Below are positions 31,246 through 43,339 of a DNA stretch of 64,000 bases, one piece after another. The notes beneath the pieces were generated by a model. That model did no database searches. It was not told the origin of the DNA and saw only the letters and a program-made list of their open reading frames with translations. Source of the DNA: Rhizodiscina lignyota. Taxonomy: Eukaryota; Ascomycota; Dothideomycetes; Aulographales; Rhizodiscinaceae. The DNA lies in assembly GCA_010015805.1 (NCBI GenBank), contig ML978130.1, positions 310,001 to 374,000 of the forward strand, read 5' to 3'. How positions within the stretch are numbered: position 1 is the stretch's first letter; the number at the start of each line of letters is the position of its first letter. The translations under genes were made by a program, and so were the position numbers.

Positions 31246-32829
31246 TTATGAATCCCAAATCGGCCCATAAGCACTGACTCCTTGACCTCGGAGTCCCCCG
31301 ACAACGGCTTTGGTCAGCTTTTGATTCGAAATCACAAACACAGCCTCGGATTGAGTCGTTTCATACAGTGTGTACGCCATTTTGTGTAAATCAGGTCGTC
31401 CTGATTTCTCCGTGTCGACAATTATCGAACTCGGATCAGCTCGAAGGACGGAGCCTATAATTCCTTGTCCGTAAGTCTTCTCCGGACTTTTTGTCGACCA
31501 TATGATCCGGCAGTCGAGATCTGGACACCCATTGAATAACCCCAGGCACGGCCCGATGCCAGAACCAGTAGCTACAATGACTACTCGACTGAACATTGTA
31601 GCGTTCCAAAGCACCCCTCGCATGGGAATCTCTCGTACCCACAACTTCTCCGGTGGATTTCGAATAATATTACCTGTCCAGTCACCAGCATTTGAAACAA
31701 GGACAGAATATCCTGACCCACGGTCCGGAGCGGGGATACATGCAAAAGCATGGTTCTCTCGAAGCGGTGCGTGAGACAATTTGACAGCCATACATGGCTC
31801 AGCAGTCGCGTAGTCGAAATGAAACCGAACTACGTGGCTGGAAATTCGTTCAATCCGTACACTTCTCTTGCGCAGGCGCAGCCATGGATACACCAATAGG
31901 GCTGTGATGAGGACGAGTAACCAGAACGACTGAGTCCGGACCAAGCGAGAGCCAAACGATAACTTTTCCGCCTTCGCGAAGGTCGCGATAACCAGCATCG
32001 TCTGCGTCCAGAACAGACCGATTACTGTCCAACCAGCAAACCGATGGACCACTTCAAACTGATCATGCAATCTCGCGCGCAATGTGGGATGTGCGAAAAC
32101 CAACATTGAGATCAGCAGCAACCACACAATCCATGTGATGCCTATTATGGCTGTGTCTACGGGCTGGCGGTTCTGGAAGTTGCATGTTGTTGCTGTGAGA
32201 AAGAGGCAGTACCACAATATGCCCGCAACGGCACAGCCACTGTGAATACCGCCGTAATGGTGAATCATACTCAGGAATGTATGTCGAGTAAATGGAGGCG
32301 AGTTTCTGGCAACGACGTTTGCTAACCCGTAGAAGAGGTTGACCAAATGCTCGTTCCGAACTGCAACCAAAGCGAAGAAATTTGTCGCTGCCGCGGTGAG
32401 GACGCAGTCAAGTCCCAGTTCACGCAGCGTGGCGAATCTGTACAGGATCCAAACGAACGGAATCATGTTGCCAATGAAGACGATTCCAAATAACCATTGG
32501 TATACCGAGAATGGTAAACGCCGCAATAGATGGAATCGCCAGTAATCTTTGCTCGTCGACACACTCGGCTCTCCTTTCTCGCATTCAAGGATGCTAGAAG
32601 TCGAGATGCAGCTCACTTGCTGAGGGGCGATTATCCTTAGCATATCCCACTGACAACTGTTGGGTGAGCTTGATGGAAGAAGTGCCGGTGGTGGCCGTGT
32701 GATTGGAAGTTCCAAATCATATTCCAGTCCTGTGAGCGATCTTTCCGCACCAATATGGCCTTTCTCGACGTCTTGGTAACATGTCCGGGACCAGGAGGAA
32801 TATGAATGTTGATTTCGCGTGCCTTCCAT
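31246..32829 (-). CDS. TmpA-like integral membrane flavoprotein
   Basis: A single 527-aa exon. It resembles Aspergillus TmpA, a transmembrane oxidoreductase-like protein linked to conidiation, and the TmpA-type C-termini of some adenylating enzymes. Residues ~100-330 carry about six hydrophobic helices (YQWLFGIVFIGNMIPFVW, SMIHHYGGIHSGCAVAGILW, VVHRFAGWTVIGLFWTQ) with His residues placed as in ferric-reductase-like domains. The C-terminal part has a flavoprotein-reductase-type nucleotide site, VVIVATGSGIGPCLGLF (~417-433), and a late AVFVISN strand. The first ~95 residues are polar and poorly conserved. No adenylation gene is adjacent, although an AMP-ligase begins at 63.6 kb. The stop is preceded by AYGPIWDS, a usual TmpA-type ending. 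Confidence 0.85.
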   Translation of the reverse strand: MEGTRNQHSYSSWSRTCYQDVEKGHIGAERSLTGLEYDLELPITRPPPALLPSSSPNSCQWDMLRIIAPQQVSCISTSSILECEKGEPSVSTSKDYWRFHLLRRLPFSVYQWLFGIVFIGNMIPFVWILYRFATLRELGLDCVLTAAATNFFALVAVRNEHLVNLFYGLANVVARNSPPFTRHTFLSMIHHYGGIHSGCAVAGILWYCLFLTATTCNFQNRQPVDTAIIGITWIVWLLLISMLVFAHPTLRARLHDQFEVVHRFAGWTVIGLFWTQTMLVIATFAKAEKLSFGSRLVRTQSFWLLVLITALLVYPWLRLRKRSVRIERISSHVVRFHFDYATAEPCMAVKLSHAPLRENHAFACIPAPDRGSGYSVLVSNAGDWTGNIIRNPPEKLWVREIPMRGVLWNATMFSRVVIVATGSGIGPCLGLFNGCPDLDCRIIWSTKSPEKTYGQGIIGSVLRADPSSIIVDTEKSGRPDLHKMAYTLYETTQSEAVFVISNQKLTKAVVGGLRGQGVSAYGPIWDS

Positions 32830-35800
32830 CGCTGGTGTTTCGTAGAAGTGCCTATGATGGAACGAATATGAAATTTGCTTGAGTCGACCAAGGACCGCCT
32901 TGCCTTAACGAATGGAAACCACGAGAGTCTGGAAGTAGAGACAATGCCAGCTTCAATACATTTGTATGGCGTTTCCTTCGTCTATTCCGGGAATTTATAT
33001 GCAGAGCTCCAACGTTCAACGGCCGACATGGATAAACGACCGTTGGAGCGAGCACGCGTTACGATCTCCGCAACGTTTAGCATCCATGCAATCAACCGAG
33101 TTTTGACTGGATGTCATAGCAGTTGGCGTTGTGCAAATGTTGACATACCCTCCCCGTCGGGCTGCGTGGTACCGTTGGTTACTGACTGAGGCGCAAGGGA
33201 TTAGCATCGACTCAAACGCACACCTTCCAGAACGTACGTATATATTCCGAAGATATACTCTAATCTCTTTTTCCAGATGTTCTAATCTTGAATATTTCCC
33301 GGCTTTGCTCGACTAATTTGAAGATGGCTTCTCAAATTCTTGTATGCGCGATCAAAGGGACAGGCAACGTTCAAGCTTGTATCGAGGCCAAACTCCACTT
33401 CAAAGAATTCTATTTTTCGAGACATCTTCTCTGGAATTTCCAACAAATGTAACAGGCCTAACTACAAACCACTGGTTGGCCCAGAGATTGTCTTTCCAGA
33501 AACAGCGCTAGACGTAAACGTCGAATAATTTGGCATGTTTCATGCTCCCTCGACGCATTCCAGTGTTCGCCGATCCACATTCCCTGGAAATCTGGAAATC
33601 TGCAGACTGTTTACGCGACATTGCCACACTGAGATTCCACTCTCGAGATCCTACCTGCCCTGAGCCTGGTATTCAGGTGCCCCGCGTGGCCCATGTGTTC
33701 GGCTTGCAGTATGCGGTTACCTGCATTAAACAGGGGGGCAACCTCTGCTCTGAACAGCATCCAAACCTATCGTCAGTCAGATTTAATAGATGTTTCTTCC
33801 ATGAATCGTTCAATATCATATACTTCGCAGATCAGGCGGTAATATCGTACTAGTCTCCAACCCGAGTTTTGCAACATGCTAATTCCACGCAAAAACATAT
33901 GGTCTCATCGCCATTTCCAAATCTCAACCATAGGCTTAGCTTTACTATCCCAGTCGAACGCTATGCGGCCTTAACGCCGGACTTCAGCTGCACACAGCTA
34001 TTCAAGATCATCTCGCGTAGTTGCAGATGTATCTCACCGGGCCCGCTTCTCCACCTCCGCGCGATTGTACAAGCAAACTTAGCATTAGCTGCCAGCTCTG
34101 CATCAAGCGAATACCGACAATAGAGACTCAAGCTCCAAAGCATCGGCAACAGCCTTCCGAGTATATATAGTTCTCTATGGAGCTACTCCAGAACTGAGTA
34201 AGAACTATAAAACGGCTATAATTTTCAACGTCGCTAACCTAGCGCCATCACTGTTTCTAGAAAAGATGGGAATTCTGTCCGTCGCCTTCTTCCGTCGATT
34301 AATTAAAGAGTGCAACGAGCCTCTGCATGCTGCGGATAGCTTACTGACTGAAGGGCATTTGGAACCACTTACGCTTTCTTGACGATATGTCAGCTGAGCT
34401 AACGGCACAAGACAATGACACAGCTGCACATTGGTGGTGCCTTATCGTCTGACTGGAGTTGAAAAATGCAGTTCAGTCTTGTTGGGCGAAGCCTTTGACC
34501 GCATTTGGGCCCAATCTTGCTGGGCACCTCCAGCGGATCTCTTCCGATAGAACCAGCACCATGTTGCTGTCGGACTCATTAGACTTGTATTGAGATTCGT
34601 TTTCCTTGACCTGGGACGGCGGCTCGAAATGAGCCTGACATGCGAGATCGAGTGGAGCCATACCTTCCCGGATATACTTTGCATGATGCATTCGCGTAAT
34701 CATTCGGATACCTGCATCACTTTCTACAGGCGCCACCTCTCTATCTTTCTAGGCTTTGCAGGACTTGAAGATGGACGCAGACATTGCCGCATTCCAAACA
34801 GCTCCACTCCCGGTGAGACATCTGTGCGCACTTTCGCTGATTTGCAACACTTCGACTGTCTTGTGGACTTGGCTGTTGCTCTCATGTCGCACCAAACCCT
34901 TCTCTCGTGCAATATTGTATCTGCTAAAATTTTCAGGCACATATGACTTCTTCATCATAATAATTCCATGTCCGGTATGACATCCATCAAGCGCTGTAGA
35001 AACTGGGTTATTATTCGACCTTCATCGATCGTCTTCCAAATATTCTCGCATCCTCAGAATTCGCCGAAGATACCAAGAACCTTTTCCATGATCGTACGCC
35101 CACCACCTGTGCACATCCCTGGCTTCCCGTCCTTAAACGTCCTAAGCAACCATCCTATCGGCTTCACCGACGGCGATCCGGCATCCAGGTCGAGCTCTCA
35201 ACCCTTCCAGTAGACACCAGCATGCACTGAGCAGCCCGGATCATGGGCATTGCACCACGCCAGCAGCGAAAATTCACTGACCACTGTGTGAATATCAATT
35301 TTACCAAGTCTCGCGACATTCCGGGTTCTTTACAGAAGTCACCCATTGATCAGCCTTTGAGTGTCATTTTCATAACCTCGGATTGCAACAGGATGCGGAC
35401 TCCCAGAGCCTCTGTGTAACCCTCAACAATTTGACTCATTCCTGTCATAGCCTTTTCCTTCTTCACTTCACATAACCGTCACTAGAACACGATCGGAGAG
35501 ACACCCGTGACATGCTCTGCAAGGCTAGGCCCTTCACCTACTTGTGTCTTATTTAACCCTTAGTTGGTTCTGGTCGCACAAAAGGAGGGGCCATTCTGAG
35601 TGCTGCAACACAGCAAAAACTGGAATTCAGCAGGGGTCTCCCTGACAGATAGAAAAATCTTTGATGAAAGCGCGTAGTTGCGCTTTAGAGTCGGAAGCCT
35701 ACTGTCAATATTGACGTCGTATTTTCTACAGCTGCCGATACCACGTTTACCTGTCCTGGACCATAGCGCCGATGCATGCTGCCTTCCGCTCGTTCGACCC

Positions 35801-36541
35801 AAAGCACGTGCGCACGTGAGGCGGGAAGGGGCGTGAACGGAATCTAAATCTAAGAGCGTCATCATAAGGTGGTGACGTATTTTGGATTCTTCTAGAGCCA
35901 TTGGACATATTTCTCAATATCTGTGGTACTTCCGACCAGCTACGCATAGCCAGCAGTGCGAAGGACGCGAAACTTTGCTCTGGGTGGAAGTGATGCGCAT
36001 GGCTTGAGAAGCACTTTCAAGATTACTTTAAGCGCCGCTCTTAAAGACCTTCTCGTGTCTGAAAACGATGCTGCACTCAAATATATCTTTATTTTTCTGC
36101 TCTGTACCTCAAGTTTCGACCGCTGATAAACGTAGACCATGATGTCTCGCGGCTAGGTTGTGCAGCATGTGTCTTTACTTTGTTTACTATCACCTCTCAC
36201 CTGTTTGGTTGAACGTTTTGCCTAACGACTTCGACCTTTAGAACGCTTGCAATTGGATGGCGTAGCGGTGTCCTCACACTAATTCCTCCAATCCAGTATG
36301 ACGAAAAGCTCGAAACCGAGTTGGTTTATCGAATGTCGCTCTTCTTATTCATCCCAGAGCCAGTCCCCCGGTCTGGACGCCCACGAGAGCTGACCATGGT
36401 GAGATTCTCAACCCTCGTGCCTCATCGAAACGCGGAACATTGTTCTCCACAGACTTCTTCCTTCAAGACCCTTTAGGCAAACTGGAGGAATAAATTTCTT
36501 CTTGTATGTCGTTGTCACTCGTTTCTCTTTTAAGAACTGGA
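32830..36541. other. 3.7-kb stretch without a supported gene
   Basis: Many short frames on both strands (for example plus 33530-33853, minus 34736-34473, minus 35901-35560). None has a domain I recognise, and I could not splice them into a longer product. No internal repeat was noticed. Confidence 0.45.
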
Positions 36542-37906
36542 ATGTCGTCGCCCGAGCTCCAGCCCGATTCCGCAAAAGACGCCTTGAATCCCACGGACAT
36601 CAGTTGGCAAGCTTTAGCTCCTGCGCTATCACTGTCGTCTGTGGCACTGGCACTGGTCATACTGAGATGGTATACGCGACTCTTGATCGTCCGCAAAGTT
36701 GGTCCGGACGATATCATGATTGCATTTTCGGGAGTAGGCAAGCATAGAGGGATCTGGAGGGCAAATTACTGACGAAGTGGTAGCTCTTGAGTGTTGGAAT
36801 GACTGTTGTCATTGCTATTCGTAGGCTTCGCATTGCCTCAAAGTCGCGCATATATCTAACCGCGGCGTAGAATTCTTCCAGAAGAATCAAGTGACAGTCG
36901 GACAGAATGAATGGGGTGACTTCACAATTGTGATCGCCCCAATAGTAGCAAAGGTCAGAATGAAGAGACAATATGTCACATTGTGGATCGATCTGATTGC
37001 TACAGCTCGTACTGGTCAATAACGTCCTTTACATCGTAACTACGAACCTCACCAAAGCCTCCATCGTCGTCCAGTACCTTCGGCTCTTCCGTGGCAAGTG
37101 GATGCGTCGAGCATGCTGGGTGACACTATGCTGTCTCTTTGCTGCCGCAATGTACGGCATCTTTGCCGGCATATTTATATGTGTACCCATTCGCAAGTTC
37201 TGGAGGCCTGGCGCCAAAGGTCATTGCCTGTCGGCGCAGACCGTTTGGTTAGGTGCTGCAGGGATTAACATCGTGATGGATTGGACAGTATGGATCATTC
37301 CAATGCCAACCGTTAGCCGCCTCAGGCTCCCAAGAAGACAGATGATCGGAGTTTTTGCAGTTTTTGCACTGGGTGGATTGTAAGCTGAAGATACGACACA
37401 AAGCCATAGTGTGCTAAAGGCTTCACAGTATTTGTGCGACAAGTATCGCTCGACTTACTCTTGTGCATATCGCTGCAGTGCAGGATGAGAACACAAGTGA
37501 GTCCAATACTTGGTATATGATAGGAAGAAACTAACAAGTGCGAACAGGGGCTAGTGTTGGCTCTGTCACTTGGTCAGCGATTGAGGCAAACGTCGGCATC
37601 ATTTGTGCATGTCTAATGGCCATGAAACCACTCGTCACCAAGTTCTTCCCAAACCTGCTGATCGACAAACAACCGCCATCCCATCACATGCGTCTTCCCG
37701 TGATCGAACAGAATCAATACTTCTGGGCGGGCAGCTCGATGAGTACGACGTGTGCGGCGAGTGAAATGACAACGATGACAACGCCTCCAGCACAAAAGGA
37801 GATCAAGGTGACAACGGAGACGACAACGATCAGTCGACCAAGCAGTGTTATATCTCGACTAACGACGAGGTGGCCTTACAACGCTCCTCTTGGTACTTTG
37901 TTATGA
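36542..37906 (+). CDS. Fungal rhodopsin-fold (PTH11-type) membrane protein
   Basis: Model join(36542..36733,36784..36820,36871..36953,37006..37379,37429..37496,37548..37906), 370 aa. A seven-helix plasma-membrane protein of the large fungal Rhodopsin-domain group related to the PTH11 receptor. Family blocks: ILRWYTRLLIVRKVGPDD (helix 1-2), LYIVTTNLTKASIVVQYLRLF, CVPIRKFWRPGAKGHC (the conserved loop Cys), MDWTVWIIPMPTVSRLRLP, and WSAIEANVGIICACLMAMKPL. All five introns are 49-52 bp and keep phase; exon 2 is only 37 bp. The N-terminus lacks a CFEM domain. The tail is Thr/Ser-rich. An upstream in-frame ATG at 36506 would add 12 residues. Confidence 0.88.
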
Positions 37907-38081
37907 GTTGGTGGGCTGTAACAGTGGACATGCCACCATGCGACGTGCGAGTTTAAATGATCAATGTAATCTGTTAATGTGTCATGTATTCTCTTAGTTC
38001 AAAGAAGTAGCCAAAAGAATCGAGGTCATGATGTTGTTGCAAGCTAAAATCAGATAAACACCGGCTCCAGATGTAAGTACA

Positions 38082-38195
38082 GAACCCACGGATTTAGGTG
38101 GTACTGTACCGAAATAAAGGTGGAAAAGCTCCCGGTATTGGTTATCCTCTGGGTGCCCCTGGTACCTTTGTACTGTAGTTCCCGGGACCCTAGCG
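38082..38195. repeat. Diverged palindromic repeat, copy 1
   Basis: Contains GGTACTGTACC and GGTACCTTTGTACTG followed by CCCGGGACCCTAGCGCT. The same order (GGTACTTCTGTACC, CCGGGGATGCCCTAGCGCT) occurs at 61318-61400. The alignment is short and was made by eye. Confidence 0.4.
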
Positions 38196-38207
38196 CTTTC
38201 GTAAAGC

Positions 38208-38217
38208 GACGCGCCAA
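38208..38217 (-). promoter_or_regulatory. E2F/MBF-like site upstream of the POT1-like gene
   Basis: TTGGCGCGTC on the minus strand, about 180 bp before the ATG at 38398. It is close to the E2F consensus (TTTSGCGC) and overlaps GACGCG, part of an MCB. Confidence 0.3.
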
Positions 38218-38397
38218 GCCACCCACGCTCAACCCACTCACCATTTCCGTTAACCACCACAGTTCAAAACAGGAAGTTTCGTAATCACCTTTGCAACACT
38301 CATGATCAGACGAAACACAGGTGGCATTGGTCCTCAACGACGAGCCGAGGCAATGGCATTAGCAAAATTTCACCTGTCCAACAACAACCGATGAACA

Positions 38398-41300
38398 ATG
38401 GAGCTCATTCCAATCGCGTCTCTCTCACCCTCCCTCGCGTCCCTAGACACGAAGTCTATACGCGCCATTGTCACCCTTATATGGCCGTACTCGTCATCTA
38501 CACGTAGTGCCGCCCTGCTCCTCGCTGAGCCCGACTTCCGTCTCCGTCGAAACAAAGGGCAAGTGCGCGTATTACTGAGGGGTGCAAGCGCGGCAGCTGT
38601 TGCCAAAACCCAGATTGGCATCGGAGATGAGGTCATCCTGGGGTTGGACGGAGCACGATGGATAGCAGATGCTGGAGCTGAGGAGGTGGTAAGGACACCG
38701 GGGAAGAGTGTGGACTGGGAGCTTCAATTCGAGAGGAGAATCGTGCTTCAGGTATGTATTTTACTATTTACGAATGAGGCAGGAATGGCTGATGCCGTTG
38801 GCATAGATATCTCGAGACTCGAAAGAGCTCACTTCTCTCGACCTGGCCAGTTCTTCCCCGAGCCCTCCGCCGGAGCGACCTCATATCGACTCCGTCGAGA
38901 CACGTGCCTCTGCTCCCGGCCTCTCCACACCCGCACCTGTTGCATCTGTTCCTATCGGAGGAAGCTTGTGGCAAGATTCGCCCTCTTCGGTCTTGTTCAA
39001 GCGCTCGCGACTCTCAGGAGGCAGCCTTACATACTCTCCATACGACCCATTCGCAGAGGATGGAAGACGGGCAAAGAAGCGACAACGCAGAAGCTGGATG
39101 GAGGTTGGCTCATGGAAGCTCTCAGACCGGACACCATCTCCTGAAAAGGATGATGGCCGGTCAGTCAGTGATGTTGATCTGAGCGACTCATCCGATGAGA
39201 AGGATCTATCACCTCAAACCGAACAAGCGGCATACGAGACTCCTATATCAGGCAACGAGGCCTCCGTTCAGAGCGACGTCATTATTGATGCGGGGCCAGC
39301 AGACGATGGACTGTCAGCGGACGAACAAGTGCCAGGAAAAGAAGCAATTCCAGCGGAGAGGGTTCTATCATCCCAGGCGATACAGGCTCAACACACCCAG
39401 GAAATCATAGAGATGGTTGCTGGGGACACGGAGCCAGAGACGGATATAGATGCTTCGGAAGACGATTTTGTCGAGCATCAGAACGAGTTGCATTTCGATG
39501 CAGTACAACAGTCGTTTCAAGATGACAATGAAGGACATATGGAGGAATCAAATTTCGACGCTTTCGTAGATGTCGAAGCGGAAGAAGTTTCTGAACGGGC
39601 CATCAGATTTTCTGAACATCCCTCTGATCTCGATGAGAATGATTATGATGAATTCTCCCAAGAATCCTATTCTGAGATTTCGGACGACCAGGACAGCGAG
39701 GAGGATGAATTGGAGGAAGCTTCGCAAGATCAAGACATGATTAATCCGGAGGCCGTCCAATATGCTGTCCCTCCTGAGAGAGTGCAAGGCTCACAATTTC
39801 AGCCAATCGTTCTTGGCGATACTCCAGTCAACAGCGATAGTGATTCTGAAGAGGAAGGGCTACGAGAAGAGGAGGAGGATGAGGACGAGGAAGTGGAAGA
39901 CGATGAGGACGAGGAGGAGGATGAGCTACAGGAGGAGGAGGAGGACGAGGAGGAGGAGGAAGAAGAAGAAGAAGAAGAAGAACATTGGGAGATGGAAGAG
40001 ACCAGTGGTATGCATCATGCTGAGATTCCGGAAACCCAGCCTGAAATCAGTGCCCAAATACCCCAAGCGTCTACTACTGAAGAATCACAGTATCCGTCAC
40101 TTCCAACAACCTTTGATGGACTGATGCCACCTCCTTCACTGCCGGCCCTCCACACGCCAAGCCCTCTGCTTCCTATAAGCGATGCTCGAGCGCCAACACC
40201 AAACAGGAGTCCGGATCAACCAAAAACTCCGGAGTTACAGCCGGTTTCTTCGACCATGCTGCCACTACCATCGCCATTTCCTGGGGCCAACGATACTACT
40301 CCACGATCATATTTCGACGGGTCCGGAAGACTCGAAGACTCAAAAGAGCGCGTCATCGATGAGACGCAGGCAATCTCCAACATTCCACACACGATGGAGT
40401 ATACCAGCCCAAAGCTTGATGTACCGTCAACCAAAGATCGGAGGAAGAGATCATCATCGTCCGCATCTCGGCTCAGTGAGATCGGCCCTTTTGGTGAACA
40501 CTTTCGCGCAAGGCATCCGTTCGGCATGGATGGCTCCTTTATGTCCAGAGAAGATGCCATAATGGACGAGCCAACACTTGAATCATTCGAGGAAGTCGAA
40601 CATATTCCACACTCTCTGAACGACATCACTTCTGGTCGTCACAAGAGCGCCACCCCCGCTATTGAGCCTATGCAAGATCTCCATTCGGAGCCCATTCCTA
40701 ACATTGAGCTTATTCCACAGGATGTTTCGAGGGAAGAGGCCATTGGAGATGAGCCCTCTCTTGAATCGTTCGAGAAAATTGAAGAAGTTCCTTATACCTT
40801 CGATGAGATTGGATCTGGTCGTCATAAGAGCATTACTCCCGCTACTGAACCTACGCAGGATCAGCATGCAGAACACATGCATGATGTCCAGTATACTCAA
40901 CAAGAAAATTCCCATACTCCTGAAATTGAAACTCAACACGATCAACATTTGGAGCCCATTCCTGACATCGAACATACTCAACAAGAAGATTCACACACTC
41001 TTACAAATGAGCCTACGCCCGATGAGCATTTGGAACACATCCCTGACATCCAGTATACTCAACCGGAAGATAGCCAGCCTCAGTGGGAGCCGGATGACTG
41101 GTTTGAGCCACCGTCTGGCGATTTCGATGCCGTTCCAGTTATGCCCGAAGATGTGCTTTCAGACGAGCCGATTCCGCGAGAGTCGACATTCCCAGGACCG
41201 AAGGAAGATATCGAATTCGATATGGCTCCAGATGTGCAATATTCAGACGAGCCAGCTCCGCAGGAACAGAAGATCTTTGAGTCCACGGAAGAACCACTAT

Positions 41301-43339
41301 TGGACATGGCCCTGAAGAAAGATGTTCTTGAGCCGAAACTTCTTGATCTGAAGGAGGAATTCGAATTGGACGTGGCTCTGAAGAAGGATGCTATGGAGGA
41401 CATTTCCATGGAAAAGTTCGCTGTGGAGGCCGTCCCCTTGGAAAAGATCGCTCTGGAGGCTACCTCTCTGGAGAAGACCCCTCCGAAGAAGGGTGCTCTT
41501 CCGCCCCCTAGTACGTGGGCAACTGACATTATTGACCTTGGCAGTGGAAGTGAAGGAAGCGAAGAGGAAGAAGGTGATGACATGGCAGTTGAAGCTCCCG
41601 TATTTACTCAAGCTTCTATTGAGCTGGGCAGCACTCCTGGATTTCGAGTCAACGCTCATGACGGCACTGCTGAGCAAGGAATAACAGAGTCTCAGAAGAG
41701 TAGGTTTTTGGGGGTCACCGTTATCAAAGATTCTGAAGAGGGCAGTGTTAATTCAGACAAGTCAATTTCGACGATTCCTGAATCACCGGACGATGAATCT
41801 CAAAGGAGGAGGGACACGAACAAGGATATTGCCCAGACGGCTCAATCCGATGAAGTGGTGTATCCGTCGCTGCCTGAATTGGGTACACAAGAGGAGCTGA
41901 TTCACATTGAAAAATCTACCGAGATGAGCCCGCTATCCGACGTCGTTGGAGAGTTCGAAAATGATCATTCACGTGTCAAAGACCATTCCACACATGAGGA
42001 AGTCCAACCCCCTTCGAGTTTATCCCCATTACCGAACACGACTCAAACTTTGATGCAGCAATCCCAATCACAGCCCCTCTTAACACCTTTCTCTCAGCAA
42101 ATCGAGTCGCAAATTGACCTCGATGGGACCACCCCGGAAATGGTGGAATCTTCCATGACTGAGCAGCACTTTGTATTTCCAGAGTATACTTCAGCGGAAC
42201 ACGACAGCGCGCCTCCTCCGACCCCTTCATTCACACAGCAAACTATGTATCAAGATTCGGCGGACGCTGTCGGTGACCCCTCAGTCACAACTCAAAGCAA
42301 ACTGAAGAAGAAGAGAGAAAAGAAAAAAAAGGCCCGAAAAAGTACGGTCCCTGATGTTATTAGTCAATGGTTTGCGCCGAGCCGAGCCAGCCTGCAGGCG
42401 ACAGAATCCGAGTCAGAATCCGATGAAGACGGGGATAAGGATGAGGATGAATATACAGATGCGGAGGCGGCCGAAAGCCAGCTGCTCAAGGAACAAGCTG
42501 AAACAATCCAAGAGTTTTCCACGGGTTCTGATCTCGCGCTCATCGAAGAGGCGAAATCCAAGCTGTTCGCCATGACCGAGGCAACAGCCGAAGAATTACA
42601 GACGCAAGCTTCACGACCTACGACAGCCGAGAGTCAAGCCAGCGGAACTCGTTCGGTGCCACTCGGCCTGCGAACACCTCTGTCGTATTATACACCGCTT
42701 CATCCCACGCGCCTCAGACCATTACTTAATTTCTCCGCTTCCCAGCACACGTCGTCGCAAGAGGGCACGATGGATGTGATCGCAATAGTGACCTCTTCTG
42801 CAAAGGCACCTCAGCGCGCCGATAAGGGACCAAGGGACTGGAACACAGTCTTCCATATTGCCGATCGAAACTCATGGGCCTTGAAGGATACGGAAGAGAG
42901 TGAATGGCCCAGCGGCGATGTTCAAGTGCAGTGTTTCATGGGTGGCAACTCCGGGAAAGACTTGCTGCCGACTGCTGACATTGGGGATGTCGTGCTGCTG
43001 AGGGAGTTTGGGGTAGTAAGCCGCAAAGGAAAGGTCGGGTTGATCAACAAGAGTAGAGGAAGTGGCTGGTGTGTCTGGAGGTTTGGCATCTCGAATGTGG
43101 CAGTAAGCGGAACCACGCCTGATTCAGAGAAACCCATCTGGGCCCGTAAAGGCGCTGTGGTTGGTCACGGAGGCGAGGAGTCGTCCGATGCTCGGCCGAT
43201 AGAAGAAATGAAAGGGGCCCCTGTTGAGATTGAGGATGAGGAGAGAAGGGAGGCCATGCGAATCCGACGGTGGTGGGAGTCCGTCCCAAAGGATGAGAAG
43301 CGAGAAGTCCAATATGGGTCTCAAGCTCAGTTGCCTTGA
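38398..43339 (+). CDS. POT1/Cdc13-type telomeric single-strand DNA-binding-domain protein
   Basis: Model join(38398..38751,38807..43339), 1628 aa. The C-terminal domain (about 1425-1545; MDVIAIVTSSAKAPQR, then FHIADRNSW, DIGDVVLLREFGVVSRKGK and GSGWCVWRFG) fits the Telo_bind OB fold of POT1/Cdc13 proteins, so it probably binds telomeric or other single-stranded DNA in the nucleus. The first exon plus start of exon 2 (1-118) also looks like an OB fold (IGDEVILGLDG). The ~1300 residues between are disordered: an acidic Glu/Asp run (~460-515), tandem repeats (~700-870), KKK/R-rich patches and many S/T-P sites. The single 55-bp intron sits at the end of the first OB-like unit. The size is much larger than yeast Cdc13 (924 aa). 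Exact role (capping versus replication) is inferred. Confidence 0.82.
40549..41080 (+). repeat. In-frame tandem repeats in the POT1-like protein
   Basis: Two ~60-residue units share DEPxLESFEx(I/V)E.(I/V)P, SGRHKS.TPA.EP and IP.IE blocks. They are followed by at least two ~27-residue units with the pattern (E/D)QHLEPIPDIEHTQQEDS and DEHLEHIPDIQYTQPEDS. Spacing is regular, which indicates internal duplication. Confidence 0.7.

Larger units (their letters stand above)
37907..38397. other. Intergenic region with palindromic repeat and E2F-like site
   Basis: Between the rhodopsin-fold gene and the telomere-protein gene. Contains a diverged palindromic repeat (about 38082-38195) and a TTGGCGCGTC-type site on the minus strand at 38208-38217. 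Confidence 0.5.

Noticed and set aside
39842-39995. Long GAG/GAA run as a possible non-coding microsatellite or frame break
   Set aside because: It stays in frame within the POT1-like protein and encodes an acidic linker, common in chromatin proteins.
42364-42573. Minus-strand Ser-rich frame in the POT1-like gene
   Set aside because: Antisense shadow of an acidic/Ser coding region.
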